Below, in pieces: positions 60,342 to 64,000 of a stretch of DNA of 64,000 nucleotides. A program made the translations under genes and the position numbers. The stretch is from NCBI RefSeq assembly GCF_030264295.1, contig NZ_CP127173.1:3479501-3543500 (forward strand). The letters run 5' to 3'. The stretch comes from Amycolatopsis nalaikhensis. Lineage in GTDB: Bacteria; Actinomycetota; Actinomycetes; Mycobacteriales; Pseudonocardiaceae. The number at the start of each line of letters is the position of its first letter. Position 1 is the first letter of the stretch. The notes below the pieces were generated by a model. It did not search any database and was not told the DNA's origin. It saw only the letters and a list, made by a program, of their open reading frames with translations.

Positions 60342-61568
60342 ATGGCGCGTTCGCGGCTGTTCCGATCCCTCATCACCCTTTCCCTCGTGGCGGCCCCGCT
60401 TTCGGTGGCCGTCGCGGCGCCCGCCGAAGCCGCACCGCTGAAGGCGTTCGCCGACTTCGGCTGTGCCACCTCCGGCAAGTTCCACTGCCTCGGCAAGGCG
60501 GTCCGCTCACCGAAGGGCTCCGGCCCGCTGCTCACCTCGACCCCGGTCGGCTACGGGCCGGCCGAAATCCAAGCGGCCTACCACCTCGGCGGCCTGCACG
60601 CGAACGGCCGCACGGTCGCCATCGTGGACGCGATGGACGCGCCGACCGCGGAGGCCGACCTCGCGAAATTCCGTGCCGCACGGGGACTTCCGCCGTGCAC
60701 GACGGCCAACGGCTGCTTCAAGAAGGTCAACCAGAACGGCGCGGCGAGCCCGCTGCCCGCGCCGGACTACGGCTGGGCGATGGAGATCAGCCTCGACCTC
60801 GACGCCGTGTCGGCGACCTGCCCCGACTGCAAGATCCTGTTGGTGGAAGCGAATTCCCCGGACTCCGACCCGCTGATGACGGCGGTCGACACGGCCGCGG
60901 CGACCCCCGGCGTCGCGGCGATCTCCAACAGCTACGGCGGTACCGAGGACTCGACGATCCTCGCCGCGGACGCGCACCTGAACCACCCGGGCATCGCGGT
61001 CACGGCGTCGTCCGGCGACTCCGGTTACGGCGTCAGCTGGCCCGCGTCGTCCCCGTACGTCACGGCGGTGGGCGGCACGACGTTGAAGAAGGCGACCGGG
61101 ACCGCGCGCGGCTGGGCGGAAACGACGTGGAAGGGCAGCGGCAGCGGGTGTTCGGCGCTGGAGCCGAAACCGGCGTGGCAGCACGACACCGGGTGTGCGA
61201 AAAGGACGGTCGCGGACGTCTCGGCCGTCGCGGACCCGGCGACCGGGCTCGGCGTCTACGACACGTACAACAGCTGCGGCAGCTCGTCGTTCTGCGACCT
61301 GCTGCTGTCGCTCGGCCTCGCCCAGGGCGCGGACGGCTGGATCCAGGTCGGCGGCACGAGCCTGTCTTCCCCGGTGGTGGCGAGCGTCTACGCGCTGGCG
61401 GGGAACTCGGTGACGTCGGGGTCCTACCCGTACGCGCACACGGACGGGCTGAACGACGTCACGTCGGGCTCGAACGGCAGCTGCGGCGGGACGTACCTCT
61501 GCACGGCGGGTGCCGGGTACGACGGACCGACCGGGCTCGGCACGCCGAACGGCACCGCCGGGTTCTGA
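60342..61568 (+). CDS. Secreted sedolisin-type serine peptidase (S53)
   Basis: A 408-residue exported peptidase. Signal peptide 1-30 (SLITLSLVAAPLSVAVAAPAEA). The S53 domain has the catalytic Glu and Asp in GWAMEISLDLDAVSATCP and the nucleophile in VGGTSLSSPVVASVY near residue 343. The Ca-binding end is GYDGPTGLGTPNG. The long N-terminal prodomain of classic sedolisins is absent, as in short bacterial forms. ATG with a GAGGAG site. It is divergent from the glucanase over 266 bases; both are secreted degradative enzymes. Confidence 0.88.
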   Translation: MARSRLFRSLITLSLVAAPLSVAVAAPAEAAPLKAFADFGCATSGKFHCLGKAVRSPKGSGPLLTSTPVGYGPAEIQAAYHLGGLHANGRTVAIVDAMDAPTAEADLAKFRAARGLPPCTTANGCFKKVNQNGAASPLPAPDYGWAMEISLDLDAVSATCPDCKILLVEANSPDSDPLMTAVDTAAATPGVAAISNSYGGTEDSTILAADAHLNHPGIAVTASSGDSGYGVSWPASSPYVTAVGGTTLKKATGTARGWAETTWKGSGSGCSALEPKPAWQHDTGCAKRTVADVSAVADPATGLGVYDTYNSCGSSSFCDLLLSLGLAQGADGWIQVGGTSLSSPVVASVYALAGNSVTSGSYPYAHTDGLNDVTSGSNGSCGGTYLCTAGAGYDGPTGLGTPNGTAGF

Positions 61569-61636
61569 CGTCCACGGACGGGTGACGTTCGCGTGCGGCG
61601 TTTTCGCCTTCGCAATGCGGGGGTAAGGATGTCTGC

Positions 61637-62299
61637 ATGCTGGACACCGATGTGCTTTCGCGGGCGGTGCCGCCGCGGGCGCTCGACGTCGTCACCCCGC
61701 TCGGGCAAGTGCGGTTCGCGGTGCGGGTCGCCGGCTGGGACGTGCCCGCGCGCCCGGAGCTGACCTGGGGTCTCGGCTCCGGCGCGCGGCTCAGCCGGTG
61801 GCGGCACCGGGCCGTGCGGCTTGACGTCCTCGCCGGGCCCAGCGTGCCGCGCCTGCCCGACGGGTTCCCGCCGGTCACCCGCGAAACCACCATCTTCCGG
61901 GTGCTGGCCAGGGAATCGCTGGACGAGTTCGTCGTCCAGGCCGAACTGACCGGCGTGCCCGGGGACGCCGAGGGCGGCCCGAGCACCGGCGAGCGACTGG
62001 ACGCTTTCACGGTCGAGAACGCCGACGCCGTGGTGAGCGTCGGCGGCCCCGACGTCGAAACGCTGCGCCACTGCTCGCGGGCCGGGCAGCACGTGCCGCC
62101 GTACTGGTCCGGTCAGCTGGCCGACGACGCCGTCGAGCTGACCGGGACCACGATCACGTGGCAGCTGCCCGCGGTCGAGCGCGGCGACTACGCCGAGCTG
62201 TGGGTGTCGGTGGCGTGGAGCGAGCCGAGCGAGCAGCCGGGCACGTGGTTCGCCGTCGACATCGACCCGGCGAGGGTGCGGCGCGAACTGGCCCAGTGA
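61637..62299 (+). CDS. Hypothetical protein
   Basis: A 220-residue soluble protein without signal peptide or membrane segment. It is beta-rich (GQVRFAVRVAGWDVP; LDEFVVQAELTGVPG; WVSVAWSEP) and acidic. I recognise no domain. It sits between the sedolisin and the ECF41 sigma gene on the same strand; the sigma gene has its own promoter, so operon membership is unlikely. Confidence 0.6.
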   Translation: MLDTDVLSRAVPPRALDVVTPLGQVRFAVRVAGWDVPARPELTWGLGSGARLSRWRHRAVRLDVLAGPSVPRLPDGFPPVTRETTIFRVLARESLDEFVVQAELTGVPGDAEGGPSTGERLDAFTVENADAVVSVGGPDVETLRHCSRAGQHVPPYWSGQLADDAVELTGTTITWQLPAVERGDYAELWVSVAWSEPSEQPGTWFAVDIDPARVRRELAQ

Positions 62300-62315
62300 G
62301 GTCCGCCGTTGGTCG

Positions 62316-62342
62316 TGTCACATCTCCCGCGCGGGATCCGTC
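62316..62342 (+). promoter_or_regulatory. ECF41-type promoter
   Basis: TGTCACA (62316-62322) and CGTC (62339-62342) with a 16-base spacer match the published ECF41 consensus. It lies 38 bases upstream of the ECF41 sigma start, pointing to self-activation. Confidence 0.7.
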
Positions 62343-62379
62343 AAGGTGGTGACGGCACGAGAACGAAGGACGGCACCCC

Positions 62380-63255
62380 GTGGACGACGACTTCCTGGCA
62401 TTGCGCTTCGAGAACCACCGCGAGCACCTGCGGGGCGTCGCCTACCGGATGCTGGGGTCGCTGACCGAGGCCGAGGACGCCGTGCAGGAGGCGTGGTTGC
62501 GGCTGAGCCGGAGCGACGCCGGCGCCGTCGAGAACCTGGCGGGCTGGCTGACGACCGTCGTCGGGCGGGTGTGCCTCGACATGCTGCGGTCGCGCAAGGC
62601 CCGGCGCGAGGAGCCGCTGGACGTCTTCGTGCCGGACCCGATCGTCAGCCGTGAGGAGGCCGGCCCCGAGGACGAGGCGCTGATGGCGGACTCGGTCGGG
62701 CTGGCGCTGCTGGTCGTGCTCGACACGCTCACCCCGGCCGAGCGGCTGGCGTTCGTGCTGCGGGACATGTTCGCGATGCCGTTCGAGGAGATCGCCCCGA
62801 TCGTCGGCCGCTCGGAAGCGGCGACGCGGCAGCTGGCGAGCCGCGCGCGAAGGCGAGTGCAGGGCGCGCCGGTGGCACCCGACCCGGACCTGGCCCGCCA
62901 GCGAGAGGTGGTCGACGCGTTCCTGGCGGCAGCCCGCGGCGGCGACTTCGAGGCACTGGTCTCGGTCCTCGACCCCGAGGTGGTGCTGCGCGCGGACCGC
63001 GGCCCGGACGACTCGGTCGAGGTCCGCGGCGCGGCGGCGGTGGCGAACCAGGCACTGACGTTCTCCCGGCTGGGAGCGGGCGGCGGAGTGGTGCGGCGGG
63101 CGCTGGTCAACGGCGCGGCGGGAGTGGTCGCGACGCGCGAGGGGCGCCCGTTCTCGGTGCTCGGGTTCACGGTGGCGGGGGGCCGGATCGTGGAGATCGA
63201 CATCCTCGCCGACCCGGACCGGCTCAGCCGCCTGGACCTGGCAGTCCTGGACTGA
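62380..63255 (+). CDS. ECF41-group sigma factor (SigJ-like)
   Basis: A 291-residue sigma factor. Region 2: LRGVAYRMLGSLTEAEDAVQEAWLRL. Region 4: LTPAERLAFVLRDMFAMPFEEIAPIVGRSEAATRQLASRARRRV. A C-terminal SnoaL-like domain (~residues 175-285: VVDAFLAAARGGDFEALVSVLDPEVVLRAD) acts as a built-in control module in this group. GTG start. The stop codon is the first three bases of the hairpin arm at 63253. The usual oxidoreductase/decarboxylase partner is not adjacent. Confidence 0.92.
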   Translation: MDDDFLALRFENHREHLRGVAYRMLGSLTEAEDAVQEAWLRLSRSDAGAVENLAGWLTTVVGRVCLDMLRSRKARREEPLDVFVPDPIVSREEAGPEDEALMADSVGLALLVVLDTLTPAERLAFVLRDMFAMPFEEIAPIVGRSEAATRQLASRARRRVQGAPVAPDPDLARQREVVDAFLAAARGGDFEALVSVLDPEVVLRADRGPDDSVEVRGAAAVANQALTFSRLGAGGGVVRRALVNGAAGVVATREGRPFSVLGFTVAGGRIVEIDILADPDRLSRLDLAVLD

Positions 63256-63353
63256 CCCGAGCGCCCCAAGGCGGCCTTGGTTGCGTCTCACGCACCGAAG
63301 GCCGCCTTGGTTGCGTCTCACGCACCGAAGGCCACATTGGGGCGCTCGGGTCA
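63253..63353. terminator. Hairpin element of type C, copy 2, carrying both stop codons
   Basis: The arms TGACCCGAGCGCCCCAA (63253-63269) and TTGGGGCGCTCGGGTCA (63337-63353) are exact inverted repeats. The first three bases are the sigma-factor stop and the last three, on the other strand, the RHS stop. Inside, TTGGTTGCGTCTCACGCACC is repeated in tandem. The core is the reverse complement of the element at 15452-15538. Confidence 0.75.
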
Positions 63354-64000
63354 GGGAGAGGTGACCAGCTCACCCTGCTCGTCGGTCACCAAAGCCACCT
63401 CACCCGCGTCGTCGAAGTGGAGGTAGCGGCGCCTGCCGTCCGCGTACTGCCGGACCGAACCAGCCACCACGACCACCAGCTCGCCGTCCTCGATGGCGTA
63501 CAGCTCGTCCGGGGTCAGCACCTCGTGGATGCTCGGCCCCTCCGTCACCAGCGTTCGGACCCGGCGGCCGGTGTGGTCGTAGCCGTACAGCGCGTTGACC
63601 CCGTCGTCGCCGTGGACCCCTCGCAACCTCCCGAACGCGTCGCGGATCTCGCTTCCCGATCGCCTTTCCGGGACCCGTCCTGGGGAAATCTCGCGACGCA
63701 GCCCGCGCGGGCCGATGATCCCGTGGCCCGGTGCGAAGTGCTCGACGACGCCGTTCGCGTAGCGGACCGCCGTGCGGTGGCCGCGGACGTCGTAGTGCAC
63801 CGCCTCGACGTAGCCCGGCACGCTCACCAGCCTCCCCACCTCGTCGTACTGGTGCCGGACCGTCAGCCGCCCGTCGCCCGCGTCCGGGTACACCACCTCC
63901 GACAGCTGGCCGTCGGCTCGGCGCACCACGTCGAGGCGGTACTCGACCGCCACATGTGCGGGCCGCCAGCGCTTCTCCGCCGGGCGGCCCAGCGCGTCGT
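63351..64000 (-). CDS. RHS/YD-repeat protein, C-terminal part (5' end outside the window)
   Basis: About 215 codons, open to the window edge. YD-type repeats are clear: VRHQYDEVGRLVSV, VHYDVRGHRTAVRYANG and ALYGYDHTGRRVRTL, preceded at the edge by DALGRPAEKRW. RHS proteins wrap a cargo in a beta-shell and often end in a toxin. This one ends without a recognisable toxin (GEVALVTDEQGELVTSP), which fits a shortened or DUF6531-type RHS end. The true start lies to the right of base 64000. Confidence 0.75.
   Translation of the reverse strand, partial: DALGRPAEKRWRPAHVAVEYRLDVVRRADGQLSEVVYPDAGDGRLTVRHQYDEVGRLVSVPGYVEAVHYDVRGHRTAVRYANGVVEHFAPGHGIIGPRGLRREISPGRVPERRSGSEIRDAFGRLRGVHGDDGVNALYGYDHTGRRVRTLVTEGPSIHEVLTPDELYAIEDGELVVVVAGSVRQYADGRRRYLHFDDAGEVALVTDEQGELVTSP

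Overview
The window is very GC-rich actinobacterial chromosome, most likely from Amycolatopsis or a close relative in the Pseudonocardiaceae. The grounds are the block rlmB-cysS-ispF-ispD-carD facing lpqE-radA, which matches the order known from Mycobacterium, together with a Scr1-type XRE/DUF397 pair, F420-type oxidoreductases, ECF41 and other ECF sigma factors, a GH15 domain fused to OtsB, and many GTG/TTG starts. No CRISPR array, rRNA operon, prophage or secondary-metabolite synthase is visible.

Layout. 1-5.7 kb: the tail of a metal ABC permease, three tandem DUF445 membrane proteins, a DivIVA-like coiled-coil protein and a class II aldolase. 5.7-11.4 kb: an HD hydrolase, a membrane protein/cupin-like pair with a palindrome in front, a transglutaminase-like protein, and an MBOAT acyltransferase operon. 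11.4-19.5 kb: the conserved core rlmB, cysS, a HAD hydrolase, two PPOX proteins, ispF, a degenerate ispD, carD, lpqE and radA. 19.5-25.6 kb: an ECF sigma/CU044_5270 pair, an IS481-type element inserted into a hairpin, an alpha/beta hydrolase with its ArsR regulator, and XRE/DUF397. 25.6-31.5 kb: a gene remnant, the otsA-otsB/GH15 trehalose operon and a ThrE-type exporter. 31.7-35 kb: tRNA-Thr, a phosphotransferase and small membrane genes, then a very tight array of five tRNA or tRNA-like genes (Arg, Glu, Ala, His, CAT), two of which have a minimal D-arm. 35-41.6 kb: a hydrolase, an MFS exporter/TetR pair, a large XRE-NB-ARC-TPR regulator with a possible 17-residue peptide gene in front, and an unknown protein.

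41.9-53.4 kb is the most unusual region. It is a same-strand, partly overlapping run: TerD, DUF475/TerC, TerD, TelA, unknown, TerD, unknown, a TIR-NB-ARC-TPR protein, a membrane Ser/Thr kinase with PASTA and NPCBM-like modules, and an FHA-linked ABC exporter. It looks like a tellurium-type stress system joined to an NLR-like sensor/effector and to a kinase/FHA-transporter pair of the PknF-Rv1747 kind. Two lesions are visible: a one-base frameshift in telA near 44920, and an out-of-frame junction near 51600 that joins the kinase to a truncated FHA/ABC gene.

53.4-64 kb: a voltage-sensor-like membrane protein, an LLM oxidoreductase/TetR pair around a 29-bp palindrome, a twin-MerR (TioE-like) regulator facing an erythromycin-esterase-family gene, a secreted GH55-like glucanase facing a secreted sedolisin, an ECF41 sigma factor with its own promoter motif, and the 3' part of an RHS-repeat gene. 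Several gene ends carry long inverted-repeat elements. One 87-bp element occurs twice, 48 kb apart and in opposite orientation, and in two elements the arms supply the stop codons of both convergent genes.
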